DNA from: Bimastos eiseni
Taxonomy: Eukaryota > Annelida > Clitellata > Crassiclitellata > Lumbricidae
DNA: 64,000 nucleotides
Direction of reading: 5' to 3'
NCBI GenBank assembly: GCA_959347315.1
Contig: OY365806.1
Span: 38,343,439-38,407,438 of the forward strand
Of the stretch, positions 21,421 through 32,778 are shown in pieces. The notes below the pieces were generated by a model, which saw only the letters and a program-made list of their open reading frames with translations, did not search any database and was not told where the DNA came from. The position numbers and the translations under genes were made by a program. Each line of letters opens with the position of its first letter. The stretch's first letter is position 1.

Positions 21421-22022
21421 ATGTTTTGGTGCAGCCGTTTTGGGGCAGCCGTTTTGGCGCAACACCGTTTTGGCGCACGTCGTTTTGGCGCAGATCTCTG
21501 ATACAATAATAATGTATATTATATAATGTATAAATATATTATATGGCAATCTACCACTTCAGTGTTGTAAGTTACCCCCATTTCAGATCAGGTTAAGCCT
21601 AGAGAGCGTCAGCAGTGGGAGAGAGATCGGTGAAAAGAATCTTGTTTAACTAGAAGCTGGATCAATGAAAAGGATAATGTTAAACTGTGAGCTGGATTGA
21701 CGAAGAAATCATGCATATATAGGCGCTGGATTGATGAAAAGAATTATGCTTAAATGTAAGCTGGGTTAATGAAAAATAACTATGTTTAATTTGATGATGG
21801 ATTAATGAAAAGATTGTGACTAAAAGGGTTCCACGACGAGTATAATTCTCATATCCATCCCGATTCTATTTGAACATGAATTTTTCATCATTCTAGTTCC
21901 CAGTTTAGCATAATTAAATAATTAATTAATAATTGACAATTAATTAATTAATTAATAATTTTCACCGATCATGCTTCATATTACATTATAATTATATCAG
22001 ATATCTGCGCCAAAACGTCCTG
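21421..22022. mobile_element. foldback-like element E4, GTTTTGGCGCA iterons
   Basis: The left end has five units of GTTTTGGCGCAGCC type (21,421-21,492). The right end has one complementary unit (TGCGCCAAAACGTC, about 22,006). The body is AT-rich and non-coding (TTAATTAA runs 21,915-21,960). It lies between two adjacent segments of the CR1-like LINE frame. Confidence 0.55.
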
Positions 22023-22333
22023 CTTCGCATCCACATGGCTTTGGGTAAATCAGAACTTTCAGTAAATAGATTAGTTTAATATTCAGATTTGGATCTTGAA
22101 AGAAGCTTGCACACAAGCTTGCACTGCCTTTCAATCGAACCTGGTCAGAAGGAGGACGAGAGTGGCGCCACCAGCATTCGAGCTGGCTTCTACGACACCT
22201 TGCCTCAGGTTGAACCAAGGCTGTGGTATACGCTCCACAATTTTCTTAGTCTTAATTGGAATTTGCCTATCAAGGAATCCAGTCACAGTAACCTGAAATT
22301 GTGCAACTAACTCATCAGCAGAGGTTCTGGACA

Positions 22334-22652
22334 TACCCCCGGACATTTCCCTCGGATATATCTCCCGTCATTTTCCCAGAGGCATTTACCCCGTAACACA
22401 ATTCTCCGGGTGTAACTGATTGCAGCAAATGTGAATCCTGGTGTGTGGTATGGCGAAAAATTTACCTAGAACCGGTAATACGACGGAATATGTTGCAATA
22501 TGTAGTTAAAACTACAGCAGTGCTAAATGGGGGATGGACATTTGCCTCCGGACATTTGCCCCGCGGAAACATTTGCCCCCCGGGCATTGTTCCCGGACAA
22601 TTACCCCCCTGATTTTGGTGAGGACATTTGCCTCTCCGGACAATTGCCCCCC
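22334..22652. repeat. iteron arrays E5, GGACATTTGCCCC type
   Basis: Two clusters (22,334-22,410 and 22,537-22,652) of degenerate GGACATTTGCCCCC / GGACAATTGCCCCC units in one orientation, separated by about 125 bp. They cut off the CR1-like LINE at its left side and abut the 5' flank of Element I. Confidence 0.65.
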
Positions 22653-22984
22653 ACTATAGGCATATATGCTTGTATGTACGTGGGCAATGTATGTATAGTT
22701 ACATGTATGTATGTATGCATCCAATGTATATATGTACGGGCATATATAAGTAGAATTATTGTGGAAAAAATTGGCTCATTGACCAATTACAAACATAATT
22801 GTTTAAAAATGCTAACTATACGTCAATTCACGAATAACGAATCAACGCATAAGTTAACAAAGTTCACGAACCCAAAGCATAGGCCAAGCAACTAAGGCAT
22901 TAGGTCATACAACGTGCACAAACCTTTGTCATGGAACGAAACACCACCAATAGGTCACATGAAGTTAGAATAAAATAAATATTC
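22653..22984. other. flank of Element I with a GTATGTAC minisatellite
   Basis: Degenerate GTATGTATA-type units at 22,665-22,745. The rest is AT-rich and unassigned. It could contain the terminal repeat of Element I; none was recognised. Confidence 0.4.
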
Positions 22985-22995
22985 TCATAAATAAA
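22985..22995 (+). promoter_or_regulatory. AT-box directly before the polymerase start
   Basis: TCATAAATAAA ends at the ATG of 22,996. The same TATAAA/ATAAA-ATG arrangement stands before several other genes of Elements I and II, so a late-promoter-like role is possible (inference). Confidence 0.35.
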
Positions 22996-25900
22996 ATGAA
23001 TGATAATATTTTCTCACACCAACTTAACGGAATGTCTACACAATTAAAACTGGAATACTCAAAGAAGACTGTTATTGAATTAAAAAATGTTAAAAAACAG
23101 AAAGGTATGGTTGGTTATTCACGACTGCGGAAAGCAGAGCTGATTAATGAAATCGAAGCCCACACCCTAGAGAAACAAGTCCAACACACCCTAGAGAAAC
23201 AAGTCTAAACACACATCCCCTCATATTTACTCCAGCCCCAGTTACACAGGAATAAGACTAAATCCAAAGCAAGTGCATTGACTTCCAAGGTCACACAATC
23301 TTTTAGAGAATTTCGAGCTCAGTCGTACAGAAAATTCACGACAAGACTAAATCCGCTATTAATACATGCACCAAGGCGATTGAGAGGCGCATTCCAAAGC
23401 AACCGATGAAAACCGCAAACGAGAAGCTAGGTGTATTGCAAACAAAAATTAATTCCTTCGGGAAGGTAATTAATAACCCAAAGTTTGAAATTCATCAAAT
23501 TGCCTCAGCTATCAAGGGCTTCACGAAACAATACACGATCGATGGAGCTAACGGAATCGATGCCACATATTTTCTTGACGCCGTTCGAATACAGATGCTA
23601 GACTTGTTGACTAGCAATCGACAGACTAAGGTTAATTTTGTACTTACCTGCGCAATGGAGCGTGTCAATATGAAATCCGGCCAAGTAGATTCTGATGATG
23701 TGCCGTTCGTTTCGGGAACTGAAGTGGTTTTAAACTCTACCGATACTAGTGAAATATAGAACAACGTGAGAGATAAAAGTATAGAATCAATGGCTGCCTT
23801 CCAAATGTGTGGTAGTAACTGGAGACTCAGAGTGGATGTAAAGTTGGATATCAACACGGTTATTTATAAACTGCTGAAAGGTAGTTCTTACATACCACTG
23901 CCGAGATGTTTAATGAACAAAAAGGCTATTGTTGATATGAAGAATGAAGACGAAGAATGTTTCAAGTGGTGTGTAACAAAAGGCTTAAACCCCGTTGATA
24001 AAAAAAAATTAAATTACGAAAGAATTAATTAAGCAGTCTGAGGAACTTAATTGGTCCGGCATTGAATTCCATGTGGCTGCAGATGGTAATATAATAAGTA
24101 AGTTTGAGAGAGATAATAATATTGATATTGTCGGGTGACTCGGATGGGATTCTTATTCTTGTCTTCTTACCAGGATCGACCATGATAAATTTACCCGAGT
24201 CCCGCACTGTGTGTGGACATGCCGGCCGGTAAGTTCCCGGAGTATATGCAGGAAGCGAAGACAACGTTCTTATCCTTTATTCAAGAACAGAAATAATCCG
24301 AGTACCCCTCGGTAGCATGTTCATTTATCTAATCTCAGAGTCACCAGCACCCCAGTCCTTACGACACATAATCCGACGAAGAGAGAGAGAGAGAGTGTTC
24401 CCTTAGTGTGACGACGACATAGTTCTTTCTTCATACGACGGCAAAAGAGTACTTTCCTTGTACGACGACACAGAGCATCTCTGTACGACGACGACGACGA
24501 CAGAGTATCTCTTCACGCAACGACGACAGAGTATCCAAACTACGACGGAATACGGCGACAGATTATCTATTTACGACGACGGCAGAGTATCTCTTTACGC
24601 AACCATGACAGAGTATCCACACGACGACAGAACGCAACGACGATAGAATATCTCCTCTGGATATGACCGACCGACTCTCTGCTACCTCCGGAGATCTGGA
24701 CTCTCTCGTCAACCATTTCGCTTTCTCTGGACTGTCTTGGTTGATCCTCCCGTTATATACTCAATCTGAGCTTAATGCGTGGGCGACTGAAACTCAGCCG
24801 AGCTAACCAGAAGCCTAGATTAAAATAGGCATAGCCAATCACCAACTATGATCCAAAAATAGGGTCCTCATTAGGTAATGGGGTCAGCTCAATCTGAGCC
24901 GTTGGCTCATTCTAAGCTAGTAGGCCAGCTCATTTTGAGCCGTTGGCTCGGCCCTTTTTGAGCTGTCTGAATAATGGATCGGCTCATTCTGAGCTACATA
25001 ACAAATATGCATCAGCTCTATTCGAGCTTAACGTAGGCGAGGTTACACGGTACACAAACGAACTTAAAGATTCCGATTAACCACAGGGCGACAAAGTTTC
25101 AAACAGTGATAATGTCTTTGGCCACGAGAAAGATGTTAGCCTATTCCCACTATATTTATTAAAGTATGACAACGATAGCTGCGTGTATCTGTTATTCAAT
25201 TCTGATGAACAAGAGAAGCATTATTGCTGGATAACGAATTACAACAGTATGATGGCGTACTAACAGATAACTCCGTTCATTCGATGCACTACTGTAAACG
25301 ATGTTTGCTGGGGGCATAGAGACATAGATTCATTAAAAAAACATACAGAGTACTGTTTCCAACACGCCACTCAAAGGATAGAACTTTCAGAACTAGGAAC
25401 TATATTGAGTTTCAAAAATTATTATAGAAAGATGAGAGTGCCCTTTGTCGTGTTCACTGATTTCGAGTCATTCAACTAACCAATTGATACTTGTCAGCCA
25501 GATTAAAATATGTCTTACACCAACAAGTATCAAAAACACCCCCTAGCTTCTTTTGCTATTTTATAAAATGTTTTGATGATGACCTATATTCACAAGATCC
25601 CGTGACTTTCACAGCAGAGAGAGAAGACGATGATGTAGCTCAGATATTCGTAGACACTCTCATAGATATTATAAAAGATATTTATGATAGATTTAAATTT
25701 CCAAAGAAAATGATATTCGGGAAGAAAGATCAGATTCTATCCGACTCAACTACTGTTTGTCATATATACGGAGACGAGCTGGACAATGATCGAGTTAGAA
25801 ACCATTGTCATCTTACTGGTAAAGTTAGATTTAAGATTTGCAATTTTAAATATGCAGATCCCAAGTTTTTCCCGGTATTGTTTCATAATCTAAGCGGTTA

Positions 25901-27860
25901 CGACAGTCATCTATTCATAACGATATTACGAGGTGATGGTAACGAAAGGTTCAACTGCATTCTCTGCAACAAAGAAAAGTATACATCGTTTAGCAGAGAA
26001 GTCGTAGTTGATAAATTTATAGATGAAGAAAATAGGTTAAAATTTTACAAACGAGAATTACGCTTTATCGACAGTTTTAAATTAATGACATCGAGTCTCG
26101 ACGCTTTATCGAGAAATCTGAGCAATGATCACTCTAAGAATATAAGCAAACACTACTCTGGTAATCAGCTAGATCTCGTACTTAGAAAGGGAGTGTACAC
26201 TTACGATTACGTTAATCCCATCAATCAACTGAACGAAACAGAGCTACCACCAAAGTCAGCATTCTATTCAATACTTAACGACTCGGGTATTAATGACGAA
26301 AACTACAACCATGCGCAGACGGTATGGAAGGAATTTGGATTCAAGACATTGAGAGAATATCATGATTGATATAATGTGACTGATGTTATCTTGCTGGCCG
26401 ATATATTCGAGAATTTAAGAGACGTATGCAGCGAGAACTATCGTCTAGATTCCGCTTGGTATTACACTTCGCCAGGCCTTTCTTGGGACACCTCTTTAAA
26501 GTTGACCGGAGTAGAGTTGGAGTTGTTAGCGATTACGATATCATACTGATGGTTAAGCACGGGATAAGATGTGGTGTTAGCACCATTTCGAATCGTTTTG
26601 GGCAGGCAAACAATAAGTACATGGGAGAAGCGTTTGATCAAAGCAAGCCTTCAACGTTCGTAACCTATTCAGACGCGAACAACTTGTATGGATGGGCTAT
26701 GTGTACAAATTTGCCGACTCATGGCTTCGATTAGATAGACAACGATGAGCTCAACGATTACAGAGGAACGTCGTGTATATTAGAAATCGACTTGGAATGT
26801 ATGAGGGACTTGCACGATCTGCACAACAACTATCCTCCTGCTCCCGAGAGTGTTAAAGTCAAAAGGTCGGATGTGTCTAAACTTATTCCAAACCTGCATG
26901 ACAAAGTAAAGTATATAGTTCATCGCGAAAATTTGAAGCTGTACGAGAGTTTAGGTTTGAAGATTACCATCATTCATCGTTGAACTAAATTTAAAGGAAG
27001 TGCTTGGTTGAAAAAGTATATCGCTCTAAATACCAATTTGAGGACTAAAGCCACCAACGATTTTGAAGAAGACTTTTTCAAACTAATGAACAATACGTGT
27101 TTGGCAACACATGTGAGAATATTGAGAGTTGTGCGAACATAAAACTGGTTTGCGGCGAGAAGGAAGCCATTCACCTAGCAGCAGCGAGAACGAATTACGA
27201 CACTCGAACTATATACGATGAAAATCTGTTTGCCATTCACATGAAACATACGAAGCTATGTTACAACAAGTCTATATAATATATATCGGCTCGCGTATTT
27301 TAGACTTGAGTAAAGTAGTTATGTACGATTTTCGTTATAATTAAATCAAGAAAAAATACAATGATAGAGCAGTAATTTTTCACCGACACGGATTCGCTGG
27401 CCTGTGAAATTGAAACAGAAGACTTCTACGCCGGTTTAGCTCCCGACATAGGAAGTAGGTTCGACACTAGCGATTATCCCAAGGACCATCCCTCTGGTAT
27501 CGAAACTGACATCAACAAAAAGGTCAAAGATGAAGCAGCTGGCAAACAGATCGAAGAGTTTGTACATGTAGGTTTAAGATCGAAGCTGTATTCGTACAAG
27601 ATGGCAGGAGCAGACCACAAGAAAAGTAAGGGTGTGAAGAAGAATGTCGTCAAGAAATCACTCACGAAGATTACAAAGACTGCTTGTTCACCAAAAGAGA
27701 ACAATCGAGAGAGTTGAGTGTCATTCGATCGCATCTTCACGATATATGTGAAGAGGAAGTCAACAAGGTAGCCTTCTCAACGAATGACGATAAACGAGTA
27801 ATTTTGGAAGATGGAATTCACACTTTAGCATATGGACACTATTCTCTTAATATAAAATGA
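22996..27860 (+). pseudogene. protein-primed type family B DNA polymerase with SAP-like N-terminus
   Basis: Replication polymerase of the element. In order: a SAP/Rho-N-like start (KNVKKQKGMVGYSRLRKAEL), a linker, FEIHQIASAIKGFTKQ, KLDINTVIYKLLKGSSYIP, a Cys/His block (DRVRNHCHLTGKVR), FHNLSGYDSHLF of the exonuclease region, motif A (TYSDANNLYGWAM, about 26,660), a broken motif B, and motif C TDTDS at about 27,382. It ends with LAYGHYSLNIK and TGA at 27,858-27,860. Stops and frameshifts occur throughout; the longest open piece is 292 codons (25,491-26,369). A 979-bp insertion splits it. Confidence 0.85.
24128..25106. mobile_element. 979-bp insertion in the polymerase gene with 5-bp target duplication
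   Basis: The polymerase reading stops at ...NNID and resumes at NVFGHEKDV. TGATA stands on both sides (24,123-24,127 and 25,107-25,111), and the reading frame is consistent across it. The insert has degenerate CGACGACAGAGTATCTC repeats (24,430-24,650) and palindromic GAGCC/GGCTC units (24,880-25,030). A TG...CA-like start and end and the 5-bp duplication would also suit a solo LTR; no inverted termini were seen. Confidence 0.6.
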
Positions 27861-28276
27861 GGACTAAACCATTTGATTTCGAAGGCGTAACGCTACCAAA
27901 TATTGCTTTGTCGAACGTTGATCTAATCAAAGCGGCAGAGTAACTAAATATAGATAATTTCAGAGGAGTACTTCTAAGAGACAAGTTACCGAAGAGGCCA
28001 AGAGCGAAAAAGTGCGGCTTTCTCAATGGACGATTCTAATGGCAGAGGAACACATTGGACGTGTTGGATCAAGCGTGGTGTTAAGAATAAGATTATTTCG
28101 ACAGCTACGGATCACCTCCTCCTACGGAATTGATAAACTATCTACAAAGACTGCTGTCCTACAACAGCGAACGAATTCTACCCGACGGTGAAGTGTGTCC
28201 TTTATCTTTGTACGTATTGAAGAAGACGATCAACGATGGATGTAAATTTCAAGAAGTCATAACCGAATTGTATTAA
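27857..28276 (+). pseudogene. adenain-like cysteine protease (maturation protease)
   Basis: The start codon overlaps the polymerase stop (ATGA at 27,857-27,860). The order of features fits adenovirus-type proteases: NVDLIKAAE, RGVLLRDKLPKRP, CGFLN, GTHWTCW with the catalytic His, FDSYGSPPPTELINYL with the Asp, and EVCPLSLYVLKKT with the nucleophile Cys. One stop (after KAAE) and two frame changes break it. In related viruses this protease cleaves capsid and core proteins. Element II lacks the gene where it would be expected. Confidence 0.75.
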
Positions 28277-28279
28277 ATA

Positions 28280-28959
28280 ATGTTGAATATATAAAAACGT
28301 GCCTGTCGATAAATTTGGACGAACTTATACTGGATTAACTCAAAGAGTAGTGTCTGGAGGTGTTACTCTTTCTCAAGCGAGCATAATACCTTTCTAAACG
28401 TATTACTTCATTGGTTCCAAAATGTTTCTCATTCCTCTGAATGTTGGATCTCTGATTCAGCAAGTAATGGTTGGATTCAGATGAAATACTCCATTCCTCT
28501 CTCTTTGTCGGGATTTACATCATCGCTGGCACACCATTTAACAATCGTATTACTAATTGGAAAGTTCAAGCTAGTAACGATGGAATAATCTTTACCGATA
28601 TCCTAACTCCTAAAACCGATGCCCTCGATGCAGGAGTTTTGAACAGGTTCACATTTACCACTTTGTCTAATTACACATACTGGCGATTTCATATTATAAC
28701 AACGAGCGCAGGAGCGGATTGGACGGGTATCAGGATGTTGCAATGGATTCCTACTCTTACTGATATCACACATGGTAGAAAATGTCACGCTAGTTTCTTG
28801 CCGAGATTAACTTCAAATACTAGCAATTGCGGTTTTGAAGCGAGCGCCAGTTCTGAATTAAATCAAAACAAAGCCTTCAATGCGTTCAAAGATGAAGAAG
28901 AATGGGTGTCTAACGTCAATAGTGTTCTTTGTAACTATCAAGTGCCCAACAGATTTTAG
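28280..28959 (+). pseudogene. fibre-like protein with F5/8-type (discoidin-like) module
   Basis: A stalk-like start (DKFGRTYTGLTQRVVSGG) leads to MFLIPLNVGSLIQQ, then a beta-rich module: NRITNWKVQASNDGIIFTD, YTYWRFHIIT, GIRMLQWIPT. A second, shorter related segment begins GRKCHASFLPRL. NxxxxWKVxASNDGxxFTD...YTYWRFxI is the F5/8 C-like pattern. Position after the protease and the stalk suggest an attachment protein; that is inference. The frame changes near 28,290, 28,395 and 28,480. Confidence 0.6.
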
Positions 28960-29365
28960 AATCTGGAAGGTTGGATTGAAAAGAAGGAATAAAAGTGGTG
29001 AAACGATGTGTGATTGGAGGACAGAAGGATCCAGCCACTCAGATCACTGAAATATTTTATACTCCACACTTAATCCCACTGTCTCATTTTGGAAATATTT
29101 ATCAATATTTTTTTTCGGTTACGTTGGAAAATACAAGTCATATAGAGATTCTTGGCAAATAAACGCCTTTCCCGCTTTCGCACTTCAGTTCTTTCTACTA
29201 ATATAACATCCTCTACCTTAATTGTATGGACGATTCATTTCCGATGAAAATACTGCATGTCATATCTAGCACAACACTACACGGAGTGAATATTGGTGAA
29301 TCTCCCCTCCTCAAAGAAGGATTAAATATTGATTGATATTTTCAATGACTAATCTCATCGCAAAT
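28960..29365. other. unassigned stretch inside Element I
   Basis: Between the convergent fibre-like and minus-strand genes. No reading frame was recognised. Confidence 0.4.
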
Positions 29366-29969
29366 TTAAACCACAAGTTCAACAATTTCACTCTCTCCTG
29401 ATATAACGATATACGGCATGATATATTCCGGTTCCGTTTCTATCATCGTTTTGACGCATATCATCCTAATCATGGATGCGTCGTTAAATAAACTTATTAC
29501 ACACACTATTATCGTTTTCGTAAAGGTAAATGTCTTGTTCGTTTCCAACTTCTCATGCAATGGCCCCTCGAATACGCTCATGTAATGCTCTGTCTCGTCC
29601 GTAAATACCGTAATCAGGTAGATATAGCCTATTGAGCCGTACAGACGCTGCTTTAACTGTGTAAACCACGTCTACTTCCAAAGTTGTGAAATAAAAGAAC
29701 TATGAGCTCCCATTTTTAAATAGATGGGATAAACTTTATGCCAACACGTGGATCTCGTATCTATCTCTCCACACTTTACCGTTGTTAGCCAGTAACGTTT
29801 TCGCACCGATTTTGAACACCAAACTTGCCTTGTACGACGACAGGTAGGTGACGGTTTCGTTCGTATCTCTGTCAAAGATTTCAACGCTTTTAGGGTTAAT
29901 ACGAATCGCTTTTAGACTGCTGGATATCTTTCTTGGTTCACCATCACGTACATGTTTTTGATATCGCAA
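29366..29969 (-). pseudogene. unrecognised minus-strand gene fused to the capsid-like remnant
   Basis: From 29,969 the frame starts in the capsid-like gene (HVRDGEPRKISS), then reads a different protein: IRINPKSVEIFDRDTNETV, YKASLVFKIGAKTLL and VWRDRYEIHV. A second open piece (29,581-29,366) continues with FEGPLHEKLE and FTKTIIVCVISLFND. I do not recognise it. Element II has capsid sequence instead at this point, so this may be a captured gene or a deletion that joined two genes. Confidence 0.4.
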
Positions 29970-30870
29970 TGATCGATAATCAATGGATTTGCTTCTTGAT
30001 CGCCACTTCGATTCGTCTGAAATCCGATGATGATATACCTCGGTCTTTCAGGCGATGTCTTTACAATAATTCGCCAAATAAATGTGGTAAATTGGGGAAC
30101 CGTTATGGTATCACAATGATGATTTCGATAGGCTGCTGGTAATGTGTTGCCTTTGATTCGATCGTTTTGTACAGATGCATTCTTTCCACGTCAGATGGAA
30201 TCACATGCGGCGCAAACCATGAGATTTTACCGATGTTGACTTTTAGCCCTAAAAATAGCATCGTCGTCAGATTTTCGAATGACCGATAAAGTCTGTTTCA
30301 TACCGTAGACGATCTTATCGTAATCCTCACAGAATCCAAAAATGTGCTTCAGAGGCACGATAAAACTAAATGCACCATTTGCAGTTGGTTTCTGAATAAG
30401 ATGTCCCTGTCTGATCGCGAATCCAGAGTTGTCGGTTTTAACATCAGTCGCGGTGGTATCTTTAGTGCATAATTGGTTAAGTAGGCCTTCTTATGCAAGA
30501 GGAAAGTCGTTGGGATATTTATTTCAGCAACTCCAGCATTGCTGTGGACTGACCTGGATGAAATAAGGTTTCGATTTCTAGATTCGATATCGAACACGAC
30601 ATTTGGCTGAAGAGGTGCATGAGTCCGTTGTTGGTAATGGCCGCAGCATCAGCATTGTCGAAAGCTGTTCCATCTGCTTTATTTAGTCTGCCTTCGAATA
30701 GCAGGTATGACGCGGATGGATGGCTGAAAAGACCTTAAAGTTCATTATTTATTCGAAATTCCCGGCGCTGTTTAGATTCGCTCTCGTTACCGCTTCGCAC
30801 TAGTGCCATTCGTATCTCTCGATTCCCTCATCTGTCATAATATTGTCGGCAAATCTCAAAACTTCTTCTT
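29930..30870 (-). pseudogene. capsid-like protein (DILRF family), degraded
   Basis: Minus strand from about 30,870: TDEGIERYEWH, RANLNSAG, SYLLFEGRLNKADGTA, DAAAITNNGLMHLF, FHPGQSTAMLELLK, FGFCEDYDK (about 30,320), YGMKQTLSVIRKSDDDAIF, and KISWFAPHVIPSD. Collinear with the Element II copy at 48,907-50,184 over about two thirds of its length. Probably the major capsid protein of this lineage, judged by length and position (inference). Many frame changes; the C-terminal third is missing. Confidence 0.7.
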
Positions 30871-30999
30871 TTTTTTATTATAACAATATAATATTTTAAA
30901 GCCAATTATTTCATTCCACACCCACGCACCAGATCTTGGATCGATATTCCAGAACCATAACCAGACAGTAAACTATTTATATTTGTATTTCCATCATCA

Positions 31000-31795
31000 T
31001 AATGATGATGATACGCGGATGATCAAGCGATGATGGCGACTAGTCAGACTGGACTGCAGAAAATAATGGACCGGTTAAACATGATAGCAACAGAGTATGG
31101 AATGAAAATAAATACAAAGTAGACAAAGGTTATGAAAATAAGCAAAGCAGAAAAAACAGTCAGAATAAGCATAAACCGAGAAGAGATACAGCAAGTAGAG
31201 AGATTCTGCTATCTGGGAAGTCTGATCATACAAGATGCAAAGTGCCACGTGGAAATAAGAAAGAGAATAGCCCTGGAAAAGGAAACATTCTACAAGAGGA
31301 AAGAACTATTGAGGGGAAAACTAAGCAGAAGCATAAAAAGCTAATGGTCAAAACTCGGGCGTGGAGTGTTGTCCTGTATGGGACGGAAACAGGGACAATA
31401 AGAAAAAAAGACCAGAAAAGATTAGAGGCATTTGAAATGTGGATATGGCGAAGAATGGAAAGAATCAGCTGGACAGAGCACAAGACAAATGAATAAACAT
31501 TGAGGAGGGTAAAAGAAAAGAGATCAATGATAAAGACAATCCGAGAACGATAGAGAAGATGGATGGGGCACAAAATGAGAAAAGATTCACTACTTGAAAT
31601 CATCATAGAGGGGAGAATGGAAGGGGAAAAACAAGAGGAGGACCTAGAACAATGCTTTTAGGCTGGATGATGGAGAAGGGCGGATACGGAAAAATGAAAG
31701 AAGATGCTCAACACAAAGTGGAGTGGCGTCATTGGACATATGAATCTGCCTGAAGGCAGAGAACCAAAGAAGAAGAAGACCATCACCGATTAAAC
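31000..31795 (+). pseudogene. LINE 3' fragment, fourth family, inserted in Element I
   Basis: The plus strand shows SQTGLQKIMDRLNMIATEYG, VMKISKAEKTVRISI, FCYLGSLII, then VLYGTETGTIRKKDQKRLEAF and WIWRRMERISWTEHK. This is the C-terminal half of a non-LTR reverse transcriptase, fairly well preserved until about 31,495 and then with frame changes. It separates the capsid-like gene from the next late gene. Confidence 0.8.
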
Positions 31796-31799
31796 TATT

Positions 31800-32075
31800 T
31801 ATCGTTTCCTTGCTGTGTTTTGGCTAAGTGGTGGTGGCTGAAACATTTATGCCACTGCTTTATCCACCAATCGCTTTCCAGCATTAATAGCAACGGTCTT
31901 ACCAACATCGATGGCCTTTATTCCAATCTCCGTTGCAGCGTCTTTGTAAACATTCAAGCGGCTGTTGCTACCTGTCTCGCCGCATTAGACGTTAACATTC
32001 TTTGGAAAATTCCCGATATCGTCTCGAATATTCTAACGCCTCCCACGATGTATTTTTTTAGTAATTCTTTTTTTA
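31800..32075 (-). pseudogene. small late-type protein, homologue of 48,386-48,881
   Basis: The minus strand reads KKYIVGGVRIFETISGIFQRM, a degenerate central part, and DVGKTVAINAGKRLVDKAVAK-like residues across a frame change. It matches the Element II gene that starts next to the capsid-like gene. The C-terminal half is missing, probably cut at the LINE insertion. Confidence 0.5.
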
Positions 32076-32089
32076 GTTACGACAATCAT

Positions 32090-32643
32090 TTTATAGTTGT
32101 AACATTAATTTTTTTATACTGTAATTCAGTAATCGCCTTTTGCCGAAGTAATTCGTCGCAGATACCAACTATCTCGTTTCGCAATCCCGTATTTCCCGCT
32201 CTGAAGCTAGCCGTTTGTAGATCTAGCATTTCCACTAACGCATTGGGGTCTTGTGGGAGAACTACAACACCTTTACCTGTTGAGGTACCTTTTACCCTAG
32301 CATCCCATATCGGTTTAATGATTTCTCTGTATTTTTCGCTTCTAGACGCTTTAGGTTTGTTTGAATTATTTGGTTGGCAAATGGCGTTCATCGAGCACGT
32401 AATCTCATTTAAATCTTTGAGATCGTTTCTATCGTATATCGTCTTGTCCGGTTTTGCCATAGTTAGCAACTCCCACAGTCCCGGAGTTCCCTTATATGTG
32501 ACATCTCCAATTATATCATCTCCTTCAACCATGATTGGGCTATCTCCGATGTAATATTGGCCACCTTTAGAGTATATTCTAAGTGAATTCGAGAAATTTA
32601 ATGAGATGAAGGAGGAAGTTAGAAGTAAACCCAAAGCCAACAT
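32090..32643 (-). pseudogene. partial inverted copy of the MSFL-type gene (C-terminal half)
   Basis: Reads IYSKGGQYYIGDSPIM through VVVLPQDPNALVEMLDL to ICDELLRQKAITELQ, identical in protein to 33,177-33,642 on the plus strand. The first about 20 codons are antisense of the neighbouring gene end, so its apparent start is artificial. In Element II the intact arrangement has one copy only. Confidence 0.85.
32114..32579 (-). repeat. 466-bp inverted repeat, left arm
   Basis: Reverse complement of 33,177-33,642; no mismatch was seen by eye. Spacer 597 bp. Confidence 0.95.
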
Positions 32644-32778
32644 AGACGAAGCGACGAAATGATCGTTCGCTGGGAAAAGGCAATCAAAAACTTATTGAAT
32701 AAAACGTAAATTCATGCTTTATGTTTTAAGCTTTATGTTTTATGCTCATGTTTTGTGTTAAAACATTATCCCACAAAA

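Larger units (their letters stand above)
17840..22335 (-). pseudogene. CR1-like LINE broken by at least three insertions
   Basis: Reading 22,335 down to 17,840, the blocks appear in protein order: IKTKKIVERIPQPWF, LNKLIHRGKS, a segment with FNRMQ-type residues (LNRMQSHLSSN) and FHSTESALLAVHND, then LYAAFDTKDHSLLSHRL, VPQDSVLGPLLFTLY, FYADYTQIYI (YADD box mutated to YADY), and LLLNPSKTEFLLLG. The insertions are a foldback-like element (21,421-22,022), a hAT element (19,112-21,295) and a 141-bp inverted duplication (18,462-18,602). The 5' end is cut at an iteron array at 22,334. Confidence 0.75.

Noticed and set aside
31820..32554. Open frame of 244 codons on the plus strand
   Set aside because: Antisense of the inverted MSFL-type gene copy and its neighbour; the minus-strand reading has the conserved motifs.
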